From Paulinella micropora (Eukaryota > Cercozoa > Imbricatea > Euglyphida): 29,838 nucleotides of DNA. Positions within the stretch are counted from its first letter, which is position 1. Every line of letters begins with the position of its first letter. The DNA lies in assembly GCA_009731375.1 (NCBI GenBank), contig BJOX01000044.1, positions 4,378 to 34,215 on the forward strand, written 5' to 3'. The position numbers and the translations under genes were made by a program. The notes below the pieces were generated by a model. That model searched no databases and had not been told where the DNA came from. It worked only from the letters and a program-made list of their open reading frames with translations. Below are positions 8,501 through 16,974 of the stretch, piece after piece.

Positions 8501-10035
8501 GACTTCATCGGTCATCTCTTCCAACGCAGCCAGAGAAAGAAGCAACTCTGCGCAGTTCCTCCTGCTGCCCCTGCTACCTAAAGCAGATAGCAATGCTCAG
8601 CGTCCTTCAGCACTTACAGTTTCCCTTGTGCTATGCTTCTGCACAAGGAGGCAGACAGAGGTATTGCTCACGGTGGAATTGACCAAGACCGCAGTCAAAG
8701 AGAACGGCTTCCTGCCTACGGGGTACTTTGCCAGGTTGCTTGGCAAGTGCATCCAGTGGGCCATGGGTCGCAAAGAGCAGCCCATGGTTTGGACTCAGGA
8801 GGAATTGCCTGTCTTCAAGGACCGCGCGCGGCTTTCTTTGTGTGGCGTGGACGTACAGCTCGAGCTGCGTGAGGAGCTCAATGTGGTGCAAGTGTGGAGC
8901 AGTGCGGGCGATTGCAAGCAATTAGAGACGCTGCAGGAGCTCTTGCTGTACTTTTGCGCCGAGGTCTCCCGCGAAGCTTACGGGAGTAACATCCAGGCTG
9001 TTTCTTACCTACCCTTCGGACAAGAAGAGGCGAGCGCTAGTGGGAAGGGGTGGCCTTTGGTGCAACTGCAGGCTTTGCGAAAGGCAGTGCAGACACAGCA
9101 GCCCCTCAAGGTGGAGGGCACCTCCAGGAACGAAGCAAAGTTGCGTTGTGACTTCGATCGCTTTCCGCCCTGCTGGCTACCACCTCTCAACGAGCCCGGT
9201 CACTGGGATTTCTTTCTCAGCCATACACGGAGAGGCCACGCCGGAAGCGAGCTGGTGGAAGTTCTGAGACATGAGTTCCACAGACGAGGGTTGACGTCCT
9301 GGCTTGATGTCAAGATGCAGGACATGTCCGAACCTGCTATGGAAGAGGGAGTGCGTCGATCGCGCTGCGTGATTGCAGTGCTGACAGACGAGGGCAAGGA
9401 AGGAGAGGCTTATCTAGACAGTCAATATTGCCTGGACGAGCTGCGCTGGGCTGTTGCTGCCCGCGTGCCTGTGGTCATGGTGGTGGGCACTAACGATAAA
9501 GGTCGCATCGGGGACATGCTGAGAAAGCTGCCGGCGGACCTTAAAGTGCTTCAGGGAAATGTGCCCGACGTAGACCGCTCACATGCAAGGAAACTAGAAG
9601 CCAGTATAGATATTATCCTCAAGCAGACGCCGTTTGGATCAAGTCATGCGCCTGTAAACTATGCGACACAGCAGGTCCTGTCGATGGTTTCCAATTGTAT
9701 TGCCATAATTGTCGTGATGTTTGTTGTCTGCCCTTTGATGCCATGATAAATGTTGTTAACATCCAGAACAAATTGCTACTTGTAACACACTATTTGATCA
9801 TAATTAGGTGATAGCAGCTGCGCAGACCGCCTCAACCACATTTGAAATGGCAACACAAGCGGGCCGCACAGAGACTTTGAAATCGTTGACAGACCGGATC
9901 AAGAAGGAGCTTGGATTAGACGCGTCACTGAACATTACCGAAGCTATACACGAAGCCCAAACTCAGCTTGGCATGGATGCCAGTGGCACACTCATGGATC
10001 AGGCCAAGGCACTGCTGGCTGCAATCGGCTGCTGA
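5554..10035 (+). CDS. LRR-Roc-COR-TIR protein (ROCO family GTPase with C-terminal TIR)
   Basis: A phase-consistent model has exons 5554-5679, 6198-6320, 6439-6507, 6670-6919, 6970-7595, 7863-8316, 8368-9653 and 9808-10035. The first exon looks like the last LRR before a Roc domain (IQGLPQGVSDNERILEYLRK). A Lys/Gln-rich linker follows. Roc shows Walker A GRAEAGKT across the 6507/6670 junction region, switch II DLGGQE, and GTHKD as the guanine-specificity motif, with a coiled-coil-like insert before switch II. COR runs over 7863-8900. TIR spans about 9200-9500 and carries FFLSHT and S-QYCLDEL, whose Glu matches the NADase glutamate of plant and SARM1 TIRs. A 76-residue helical tail ends at TGA 10033-10035. 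ROCO proteins are intracellular signalling GTPases; a TIR tail suggests immune or cell-death signalling (inference). LRR exons further upstream are not visible. If the first exon is wrong, translation could start at ATG 6123. Confidence 0.8.
5680..6197 (+). other. intron (or 5' flank) of the LRR-Roc-COR-TIR gene
   Basis: The donor is GTACAA after GAG at 5679 and the acceptor is ggtgtcag at 6190-6197; both are phase 0 in the same reading. The sequence is AT-rich with no other gene. If the LRR exon is not part of this gene, this stretch is its 5' flank and ATG 6123 would be the start. Confidence 0.5.
6321..6438 (+). other. intron
   Basis: GTGAGA donor after AAG CAG and acceptor taatgtcag, both phase 0. 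It joins the Lys-rich linker to VISVVEAKVLKDGG, the lead-in to the Roc P-loop. Confidence 0.75.
6508..6669 (+). other. intron containing a 3 x 31-bp tandem repeat
   Basis: GTATGG donor after ATG and acceptor tgcttgccag, both phase 0. Splicing gives NGRVM joined to IAGRAEAGKTAL, a proper beta-strand and P-loop. Without splicing the frame stops within a few codons (TAA), so this intron is well supported. Confidence 0.85.
6548..6640. repeat. tandem repeat, 3 units of 31 bp
   Basis: Units at 6548-6578, 6579-6609 and 6610-6640. Each begins GACAAATTTTGTA and ends GATGTTGAGCGTGCA; unit 1 has one C for A. It lies wholly inside an intron. Confidence 0.9.
6920..6969 (+). other. 50-nt mini-intron
   Basis: GTGAAG donor and gcctcgctttctcag acceptor. 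It joins frame 1 (P-loop exon) to frame 3 (DLGGQE exon) at phase 1, the change needed to keep the Roc domain continuous. The acceptor has a good pyrimidine tract. Confidence 0.6.
7596..7862 (+). other. intron
   Basis: GTGTGG donor after AAC CCG and acceptor ttctgaatgcag, both phase 0. It links IDSTARNP of Roc to VDPTIQALM at the start of COR. The interior is AT-rich with stops. Confidence 0.8.
8317..8367 (+). other. probable 51-nt intron (donor uncertain)
   Basis: The stretch 8279-8367 is AT-rich and unlike the COR coding around it, yet it stays open. The acceptor attcatgcag at 8367 is clear (phase 1). The only GT donor in the matching phase is at 8317. A stronger composition break near 8279 has no GT donor of the right phase. 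Read-through is also possible. Confidence 0.4.
9654..9807 (+). other. last intron of the LRR-Roc-COR-TIR gene
   Basis: GTAAAC donor after GCG CCT and acceptor cataattag, both phase 0. It joins the end of the TIR region to a helical tail. Without splicing the protein ends at TGA 9744-9746 with a hydrophobic tail; alternative splicing to that form cannot be excluded. Confidence 0.65.
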
Positions 10036-10919
10036 TTCCCTGCTGCTTTTTTACAAGCTTCTCGGTCTGATTCTGAGACCGCTGAATAGTGTCAGAAGCG
10101 TTTTTACAAGCCTAGTATTCATATTATTAAGCATGATATGAAATGAAAGGATATGTCAGTTCACTCATAGCTTTCCAGCCTCACTTGTGAGACTCAGGCT
10201 TGTGTAAAAGGCATCAGAGTCCGTCCATCCTGAATTATATTTCTTTAAGAAATAGTTATTTAATTACAGGGGTTTATATATATTAATTTTTCACTGATAA
10301 TCAATCCTAACACATATATAATATGTGTAAAAGGGATAGCGAATAGTATCATTTTTTTCACACTATTTTGCCAACATTCACAGTTTTTCCCATATGCCGG
10401 ACCGACACCGTCACCTTTTAGTAATGTTCTCTAACCTTCGCTTCTTCTGTCATTCTATTTGAGATTATTTACATTAAAAAATATTATTGCTGACGACATT
10501 CAAGAGAAAAAAAATAATGAGTTTTTCATTTTTGAGTCAGTTTTTCGGTTTTCGTTGAAATCTTGGTTTTCATGTATTTTTTTCAGTTTTGAATGAAATT
10601 TTCAATTTTGTTCGGAACTTCAAGACGGTTGTTAACTTAATACTATTAATAATGTATTAATGAAAAACTTGATTTAGTTATTAATACTACTAATTAACAT
10701 CAAAAACATAGAAGATGAGCCAATATAATATTAATATGAGTTAGCAATCAGATGATTTGATATTTAATATCAGGAGGCGAGTCACGCCTCAGTTATGGAA
10801 TACAATGTTCGTACTGAGCAGCTACTGATTCTAAACTGGTTGCGTTTGCAAAGCCTCTGTATATCTCCGCTAAAAAAGTTCCGTTGCCTCTGTGTGCTCG
10901 CATAAATTGCTTTACATTA
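10036..10919. other. AT-rich intergenic spacer
   Basis: After the stop at 10035 the sequence turns AT-rich, with T-rich blocks near 10500-10620 and many short palindromic AT runs. I see no gene or RNA. Composition switches sharply to GC-rich right after tttacattag at 10920. On the minus strand 10793-10919 is open (about 40 residues), but nothing supports it. Confidence 0.55.
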
Positions 10920-11353
10920 GCGTGCCGCGGCCGTCGTGCAGCGCGCGCNNNNNNNNNNACACTGCGTGCCGCGGCCGTCGTGCAGCGCGCGCTCTGCTCC
11001 TCTAGGTCCTGGACCCGCGTCGGAGCCTCGGCGGCCTCCCGGGGGCTCGTCAGTCCAGCCGGCGGGGCTGGGGAGGGCAGCGTCGAGGGCGGGGCCACGT
11101 CCGCGCAGCCTTGGTCCTGTCACCCAGCACGTGACCAGCCAGTGCTCTCCGCCGGCCCGGCGCCCCTGGTTCTGGTTAGGGAGAGGGTTCTGACCTGGGC
11201 TGCCAGCACCGGCGCGCTGGCTTTTTCTGGCGCCTGGTCAGTGCCACGGGCCTGGCTCGACATTAGACACACCACCGACGCTGGGACTGGTTTTGTGGGG
11301 GCTGGTCGGTTGAGCTACCGCCTGACGGGGGGGGGGGGGGGGGGGGGGGGGGG
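10920..11353. other. GC-rich segment with a false 10-N gap, ending in G27; gene content unclear
   Basis: The 29 bases at 10920-10948 recur exactly at 10964-10992 on the other side of N 10949-10958, so the gap is probably an unmerged overlap. The block is GC-rich and open in more than one frame on both strands. It could hold the 5' part of the LRR gene that follows the gap or a separate minus-strand gene; I cannot choose. It ends in G27 at 11327-11353 beside N 11354-11675. Confidence 0.5.
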
Positions 11354-11675
11354 NNNNNNNNNNNNNNNNNNNNNNNNNNNNNNNNNNNNNNNNNNNNNNN
11401 NNNNNNNNNNNNNNNNNNNNNNNNNNNNNNNNNNNNNNNNNNNNNNNNNNNNNNNNNNNNNNNNNNNNNNNNNNNNNNNNNNNNNNNNNNNNNNNNNNNN
11501 NNNNNNNNNNNNNNNNNNNNNNNNNNNNNNNNNNNNNNNNNNNNNNNNNNNNNNNNNNNNNNNNNNNNNNNNNNNNNNNNNNNNNNNNNNNNNNNNNNNN
11601 NNNNNNNNNNNNNNNNNNNNNNNNNNNNNNNNNNNNNNNNNNNNNNNNNNNNNNNNNNNNNNNNNNNNNNNNNNN
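11354..11675. other. 322-nt gap
   Basis: A run of N directly after a G27 homopolymer. The 5' end of the LRR gene is lost here. Confidence 0.95.
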
Positions 11676-13108
11676 TTTACTTGCGGATGTTACGCTGGCT
11701 GGACTGGGTGGATTTGGCCGCGCTAGCCTGCGCCTCGCCGGAGCACTACGAGTGGCCGTCCGCACCCGCGGCCTGGCCAGCGACCGGAAGCCGAGAGCTG
11801 GACCTGGCCCGGCCCGAGCACAGACGCCTGATACAGCTGTGGGGGCACGCCTGGCACCGGGCCGGGGCCCGGCCCCGTGTGCCGCGGTTAGAGGTGTGGC
11901 TACACGAGCAGATCCTGGCACAGCTGTCGTGGCTCGGCTCGCGGGTGTTGATCGAGGGGCTGGTAGTGAGAATGGGCTGGCGGGTAACGGCCGCTGCCGC
12001 CCTGCAGTGCCTACAGGGCTTGCCCCCCTGCCTCCCCCGGCTGTTGCACCTGGACGTAGCCTCCTGTCCCCGCCTGGGCAGCGAATACCTGCCAGGCCTG
12101 GAAAGCTGGCGCGGGAGCCTGCGCAGCCTGAGGCTGGCCGCACTGTCGGGCGAGCTCGGGGCCAGCGAGCTGGCGCCCCTGGCTAGCTTGGGCCAGCTGC
12201 GGCACTTGGAATTGACCCGCTGCCCGCCAGCCGGGCTGGCGGGCGCGGGGCTAGTGCACCTGCGGGGCTTGCGCCTGCTGCGGCACCTGAGCCTGAGCGG
12301 CTGCGGACGCTTGACGGACGCGGGCCTGGAGCACCTGGCGGGGCTGCAGGGCCTGCGGCACCTAGACCTCAGCTCTTGTCCGGGGCTGACGGGCGCGGGC
12401 TTAGTGCACCTGGCGGGGCTGCAGGGCCTGCGGCACCTAGACCTCAGTTCTTGTCCGGGGCTGACGAACGCGGGCTTAGTGCACCTGGCGGGGCTGCAGG
12501 GCCTGCGGCACCTAGGCTTGAGGCTCTGCGAGGCAATAACGGACGCTGGACTGGAGCGCTTACAGACACTACACCAGCTGCGGCACTTAGACCTAAGCTC
12601 TTGTGCTCGACTAACGGGCACAGGCTTGGTGCACCTGGCGGGGCTGCAGGACCTGCAACACCTAGACATGAAGGACTGCCCGGAGATAAAGGGCGAAGGC
12701 TTGAGGCACCTGAGGAGCCTACGCCGGCTTCAGTACCTAAACCTGAGCGACTGCCCGGAGATAACAGACGAGGGACTGGGGCACTTGGAGGTGCTACTCC
12801 AGCTGCGGCACCTACAGCTAGGCAGTTGTCCGAGGCTGGCGGGCACAGGTTTTGCGCGCCTGGCAAAGTTGCAGCGGCTTCAGTACCTAGATTTGACCTA
12901 TTGTGAGGAGATAACGGACGGGTGGCTGGAGTGCCTAAGGAACTTGGGCCAGCTACAGCACCTAGGCTTGCGCGAATGCCCGAAGCTGACCGACGAGGGG
13001 CTGGCACCCCTGGCCGGGCTGGCACACTTGCGGCATCTCGAACTCGCGGAATGCGAACAGCTGAACGGCACGGGGCTGCAGCACTTGGCATGTGGATTAA
13101 TCTCATAG
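11676..13108 (+). CDS. leucine-rich repeat protein of the Cys-containing type, F-box-like N-terminus, 5' partial
   Basis: The frame is open from the gap to TAG 13106-13108. The first visible residues (LRMLRWLDWVDLAALACAS) resemble an F-box helix pair, and F-box plus LRR is a common ubiquitin-ligase adaptor layout; this is inference from a short segment. From about 12160 come some 12 repeats of 25 residues of the form GL.HLAGL..LRHLDLSSCP.LTDA, the cysteine-type LRR of FBXL and AMN1-like proteins. Units near 12337-12486 are nearly identical in DNA, showing recent expansion by 75-bp steps. The last repeat stops short, and composition falls abruptly to AT-rich near 13088, so the C-terminus may be cut off. 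Long antisense ORFs here arise from the 75-bp periodicity. Confidence 0.8.
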
Positions 13109-13712
13109 TACCCATGTCAGATCATGTCTTATTAAAATATTTTTATACCATTGTTGTTACTTGGCATTTTTATCGCAACATATGAGTGCGAAGGTCAATC
13201 GGCAAATGGATACGACACCGTAGAAGGGGATCGCTTGTGAGTTTAGCGATGGTGTTCCTGGTACGACCCTGCTTCAAGTATCCAGGGTGATGTTCTCAAT
13301 AAATGTTCTCATAGTAGACATATTAAATATTTTTTTCTTTGGATATACTTAATATCGTCATACCAGCACGGTCCGTCTCTACTTGTGTCGGTTTATCGCA
13401 TGGTCGGGTTCACTCACACCGGCTTGGATATAGTTATTAGGACTGGCCCCCTAGTACTATATTAAGGTAACTGATTGAAAACAAGGGTATGTTATTAAAA
13501 GACAATGTATTTACTGATCGGAAGTGTTTTTAGAGAAGGAGAAAAAATTATAATGCTGCTTTTATTTTAATAGTAATATTATTTGTTCTTGACATACTGC
13601 CTCAGGATTAAGTTATGGGGGGGACAACGAGTGTGGAAGGAGGAGTTTTTTTATTTATTTACAAAAAATAAGGCTAGAGATTTACAGTTGACGCGTGTCT
13701 GGTGTATGCGTT
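13109..13712. other. AT-rich intergenic sequence
   Basis: No open frame with coding character, tRNA or rRNA is seen on either strand. It runs up to the stop codon of the minus-strand ORF split by piggyBac. Confidence 0.55.
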
Positions 13713-13747
13713 TTATTTATCCACTGCACCGTCTATCCGTGGGTTAA

Positions 13748-13761
13748 CCCTTAACCGGTTT
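13748..13761 (+). repeat. left terminal inverted repeat of piggyBac
   Basis: CCCTTAACCGGTTT, next to TTAA 13744-13747; exact complement of the right end. Confidence 0.95.
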
Positions 13762-13796
13762 CAATCCCCAAAAGTGGCTTCAATCCCCAAAAGTGG
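13761..13796 (+). repeat. left subterminal direct repeats
   Basis: TCAATCCCCAAAAGTGG at 13761-13777 and again at 13780-13796, spaced 19 nt. They carry the same core, in the same orientation, as the repeats inside the right end, and are likely transposase-binding sites (inference). Confidence 0.85.
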
Positions 13797-14026
13797 TTTG
13801 AATTTTTGAGTTGAATAAAAACATAAATACCAATCGAAACAAGCTGTACTACGCTGCAAATTTAATATTTACGTGTTGGGGAAGCTATCTGTGAAAACCA
13901 GAATGTCATAGCTTTTCTAGAAGTGACTTAAATATGAAACTGAAACCAGGCACCAACCACTTTTTTTCACGAATTTTCGTTGCCTTTTTTTACGTGGCGG
14001 GGACCTTTTTTTTTTTTTTCAACATC

Positions 14027-16422
14027 ATGTCTGCGCACCAAGAGCTTCTCACAGTCCGTGTGCGTCTTCCGGTCAGGGAATTTGGTGAGGCTTATGCCAA
14101 ACAAAAATGGCCTGATGACTGGAAGACGAGGGAGATTGAGGGTACTGTTTCTCGACAGTATGGTCGTACAAAAGACAAGTTTTGGATGAAGTGGGATGCG
14201 GAGGATGAAGACGATTCCATGATGATTGCTTCGGAGATTATCAAATACAGAATTGAAGGGAGTGGCTCTGCCGATAACGGCATACTTGGGCAAGGCCAGG
14301 AAATCGACGGAGATGCCAAAAATGCAATAAATGCTGGGTAGACTTGTTTTTCTTGAACCTCGAATTTTTCTTGTGATGTCGAATGGTTTCTCTGCGTGTT
14401 TGCAGTGAGGACGGCTTGATACCCAGCGACCCTGATGACGATGACTATGTGTACCTATCCCTACCTGGTTTCAGCTATTTTGTGCAATTTGCTTCTGTTT
14501 TGTTGTCGGCCAAGGACGATGCTGGAAGTATAGTAGATTTCTGTACTTCCATACATGCATCGGCGTTGGCTGTCAGTATTCCTTACTGTACTGTTTTCCA
14601 ACAGACCGCCAGAGTCGGGGGATGAGTCGGGTAGTTCAATCGATGAAGAGGATCAAAAAGAAGGAGATATGGACAACAAACGAGCCCCTCATCCCAGCGA
14701 CTCACTTGTCAGTGACGATGATGTCGAAGAAGATGAGGGGTCTGGTGAAGACGAGGAGGAGGATCCGGCACTAGAGATTGACGAAGGCGATAGCCTACCT
14801 GCCAGTGAGTTCAAAGATGTCAAAGAATGGAAGGTGGGTGTTGCACCTCCTCGTGTGCTGCCGGCATTCGAAGGGCAGTCCAGGGCATCACTTTCTGTGC
14901 GTTCCCCCGACCTCCTCAGTATGGTGGATATTTTCTTTATGTTCTTACCCACGCAATTCTGGCAGAATGTCACAAGAAACACCAACAAGTATGCAACCTG
15001 GAAACGTAATCTCAACCCCTCAGAGCGTCAGCGGCCTTGGGTACCCGTGACACTATCTGACATACTTTCATTTTTGGCGATCCTTATAATGATGGGGGTG
15101 ATGGGGTTGCCTGCTGAAACAGATTATTGGATTGGCGCTGTGTCAGACTTCTGGCAGTGGCCAGACCTTGCAAGCATCATGGGGTACGTGAGGTATCAGA
15201 ATATCAAACGTTATTTTCATCTCACTGACCCCCGTCTGGCAGCTCCTCGTGACTCCCCTCAGTATGACAAACTTTTCAATGTTCGAGTCTTTATTGAGAT
15301 TATACAAGAAAATTTTCCTAGGCTGTGGGAATTGGGTCAGTGGGTGTCAATCGACGAGGGAATGATCCCTTTTAAAGGGCGTACCTACCTCAGGCAATAC
15401 TTACCGAAAAAACCCATCAAATGGGGATTCAAACTGTTTGCTCTGTGCTGTTCAGTAACAGGCTATTTTTATACGCTGCTTTGTTATGAGGGTGAGGGAA
15501 CGGTGCAGGACGATTCTGGGCACGGAATGACGTATGCAGTTGTTATGAAGCTTTTAGACCTAGCCGGCATCGACCAAAGCGGCAGGATCATCGCTTTAGA
15601 TAGGTTTTACACAGGGCTGCAGTTGTTTTTTGACTGTGTCCTAAAGAGGGGCATCAACTGCATTGGCACTGTTGTCAAACCCAGGCTGAGGGCGGCAAAG
15701 GAGCTACTGGACGAAGTCAAGAAGAATAGTGACCGGGGCACGTCCGCAATGGCCACTTGGAGTCATAACGGAGTCACTATGCATGCTGTTGCTTGGAAAG
15801 ACACCCAGGTGGTTTATTTTTTGTCAACTGTGTTGGGGGGTACCATGAGCCACGTCGAAAGGAGGCTGCATGGGGGGGGTGGAGCTACGGTTCCAGTGAA
15901 TTGTTTTGAAATTTGCAAGACATACACTCAGCACATGGGCGGCGTTGATACAGGCGATCAGTTACGACTTCGTTACGGAGTTGAGAAGGCGGTAAGATTC
16001 AACAAGCCTTGGTTCAAGTTATTTGCGGGTTTGTTAGATGTTGCGGTTACAAACACAACTATCATCTACTACAAACAGTTTCATGAAGAAAAAACACGCA
16101 AAGACATGCTCAAGGAACTTATTGAGGGTTTGGTGTCTTATGCGGGGCTTTTTGGAGGTTCTAGGAGCGCAGCGAGTGGCAAGCGTGTGATATGCCTGGC
16201 CATTTGGTAAGTCTTACAAACGAGGCGAGTGATGGTAAGCGCGGCGCGGGTAAGCAGAACTCGGTTTGTTGTGCGGTATGTGCTAGTAATGGAATCCGCA
16301 AGCGTACCAGTGCTTATTGCAGCGATTGTCGCTATTTTTTTTGCCGAACTGGAGAATGTTTTCCGTGGCACACAGTCAATCATTTCGTTCCATCTGGGAA
16401 ATGTAAGAGGCAGCCGTTGTGA
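14027..16422 (+). CDS. piggyBac transposase (DDE_Tnp_1_7 family), four exons
   Basis: Model: exons 14027-14337, 14406-14450, 14605-16186 and 16258-16422, giving 700 residues with consistent phases. The N-terminus is followed by a long acidic stretch rich in Asp, Glu and Ser. The catalytic core then shows SIDEGMIPFKGR (Asp codon 15353), IALDRFYTGLQLF (Asp 15599) and HMGGVDTGDQLR (Asp 15947, second Asp 15956), the three-Asp signature of piggyBac cut-and-paste transposases. The last exon encodes the Cys-rich zinc-binding domain (CCAVC, YCSDC, FFC, ECFPWH) that binds the element's ends. The first two introns are well supported. The third (16187-16257) is the GT-AG pair that restores frame, although a stronger GTAAGT donor lies at 16207. 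No frame breaks are seen in the core. Confidence 0.9.
14338..14405 (+). other. transposase intron 1
   Basis: GTAGAC donor in phase 2 and a tgcgtgtttgcag acceptor. It joins the NAG end of exon 1 to EDGLIPSDPDDDD. Confidence 0.75.
14451..14604 (+). other. transposase intron 2
   Basis: GTACCT donor in phase 2 and a gttttccaacag acceptor. It joins DDDDYV to PPESGDESG and keeps the acidic region continuous. Confidence 0.75.
16187..16257 (+). other. putative transposase intron 3
   Basis: GTGATA donor and a gggtaagcag acceptor, phase 0. It changes frame from the catalytic core to the Cys-rich domain. If it is not used, the core ORF ends at TAA 16208-16210 and the zinc domain is lost. Confidence 0.45.
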
Positions 16423-16562
16423 CAGTGATTGTCAAGGTTTTATTAGTTATTAAAGAACGGTTTTTTTACACAATTAGCTTCCACCTGGTTTAATTCAATT
16501 GAATTTAATAATATAACTGTCAAAAACCACAAATAGTGATTAAAAAACTTGAAATTGGGTCG

Positions 16563-16597
16563 GATCCCCAAACGTGGCTTTAGATCCCCAAAAGTGG
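16563..16597 (+). repeat. right subterminal direct repeats
   Basis: GATCCCCAAACGTGG at 16563-16577 and GATCCCCAAAAGTGG at 16583-16597, spaced 20 nt. They lie on the same strand as the left copies although the outer repeats are inverted. Confidence 0.85.
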
Positions 16598-16598
16598 C

Positions 16599-16612
16599 AA
16601 ACCGGTTAAGGG
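16599..16612 (-). repeat. right terminal inverted repeat of piggyBac
   Basis: AAACCGGTTAAGGG, followed by TTAA 16613-16616; exact complement of the left end. Confidence 0.95.
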
Positions 16613-16833
16613 TTAATGCATTTAGTTGCAACACCCCGTAGCATTTGTGCAGAAAAGAAATCAGCAGCTATATGACGAAAATATTGCATATTTCCGTCAT
16701 AAAAACGGGAAGGGGTACTGTAGGCATCACCCCCCGGATAGCCGGTAAAAAGTACAGTTTTTCGGGTGTCAGGTGCACCTAGTTTTTCCCCCAGTATTTC
16801 AATATCGTTTGGCCGGATTTGACCTAATGCCAT

Positions 16834-16974
16834 TTTAACCGTGGTCTGTGGCCGCTTTCTTTTTCGGCTTCACTGAGCTAATATAACGAGACATCATTCT
16901 CCTTTGGGGGATTTGTGTCTGGTTGTATTACCGACTTTTTATCGAGCTATCTTCAGGGATTGTAACAGGTGTGG
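16834..16974 (-). other. 5' flank of the interrupted minus-strand ORF, conserved in a second copy
   Basis: Read on the minus strand this contains GATAGCTC, AAAAAGTCGGTAATACAA, ATGTCTCGT and AGAAAAAGAAA-like blocks in the same order as at 24042-24135 on the plus strand. It includes the short upstream ORF. It is cut at 16975 by the start of the gag-like repeat. Confidence 0.5.

Larger units (their letters stand above)
13744..16616. mobile_element. piggyBac DNA transposon with TTAA target duplication
   Basis: TTAA at 13744-13747 and 16613-16616 flank perfect 14-bp terminal inverted repeats: CCCTTAACCGGTTT (13748-13761) and its complement (16599-16612). Internal length is 2865 bp. Both the TTAA target and CCC-type ends are diagnostic of piggyBac. 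Just inside each end are two direct copies of ATCCCCAAAMGTGG. The element encodes a transposase with all three catalytic Asp residues and a Cys-rich C-terminal domain, and the ends are identical, so it looks young and potentially autonomous. Confidence 0.93.
13713..16833 (-). pseudogene. small minus-strand ORF interrupted by the piggyBac element
   Basis: The 5' part runs on the minus strand from ATG at 16833 to 16617 (about 72 codons, opening MALGQIRPNDIEILGEKLG). At the element the frame meets TTAA and would stop within the transposon. If the element and one TTAA are removed, the frame continues from TTAA 13744-13747 for about ten more codons to TAA at 13713-13715. The ORF would be about 84 codons and is unrecognised. 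A 20-codon ORF starts upstream (MMSRYISS, Lys-rich) and ends just before this ATG. A decayed second copy lies at 24042-24200 on the plus strand, so this is a repeated sequence family, possibly itself mobile. Confidence 0.55.

Noticed and set aside
8405-9397. Several 60-96-codon ORFs inside the COR and TIR exons
   Set aside because: They are shadows of the well-supported frame carrying COR and TIR motifs.
11746-13115. Long antisense ORFs (307 and 223 codons) opposite the LRR gene
   Set aside because: The 75-bp repeat unit is a multiple of three, so an antisense frame free of stops in one unit stays open through all. The residues are Ser/Arg/Pro/Ala-rich with no domain.
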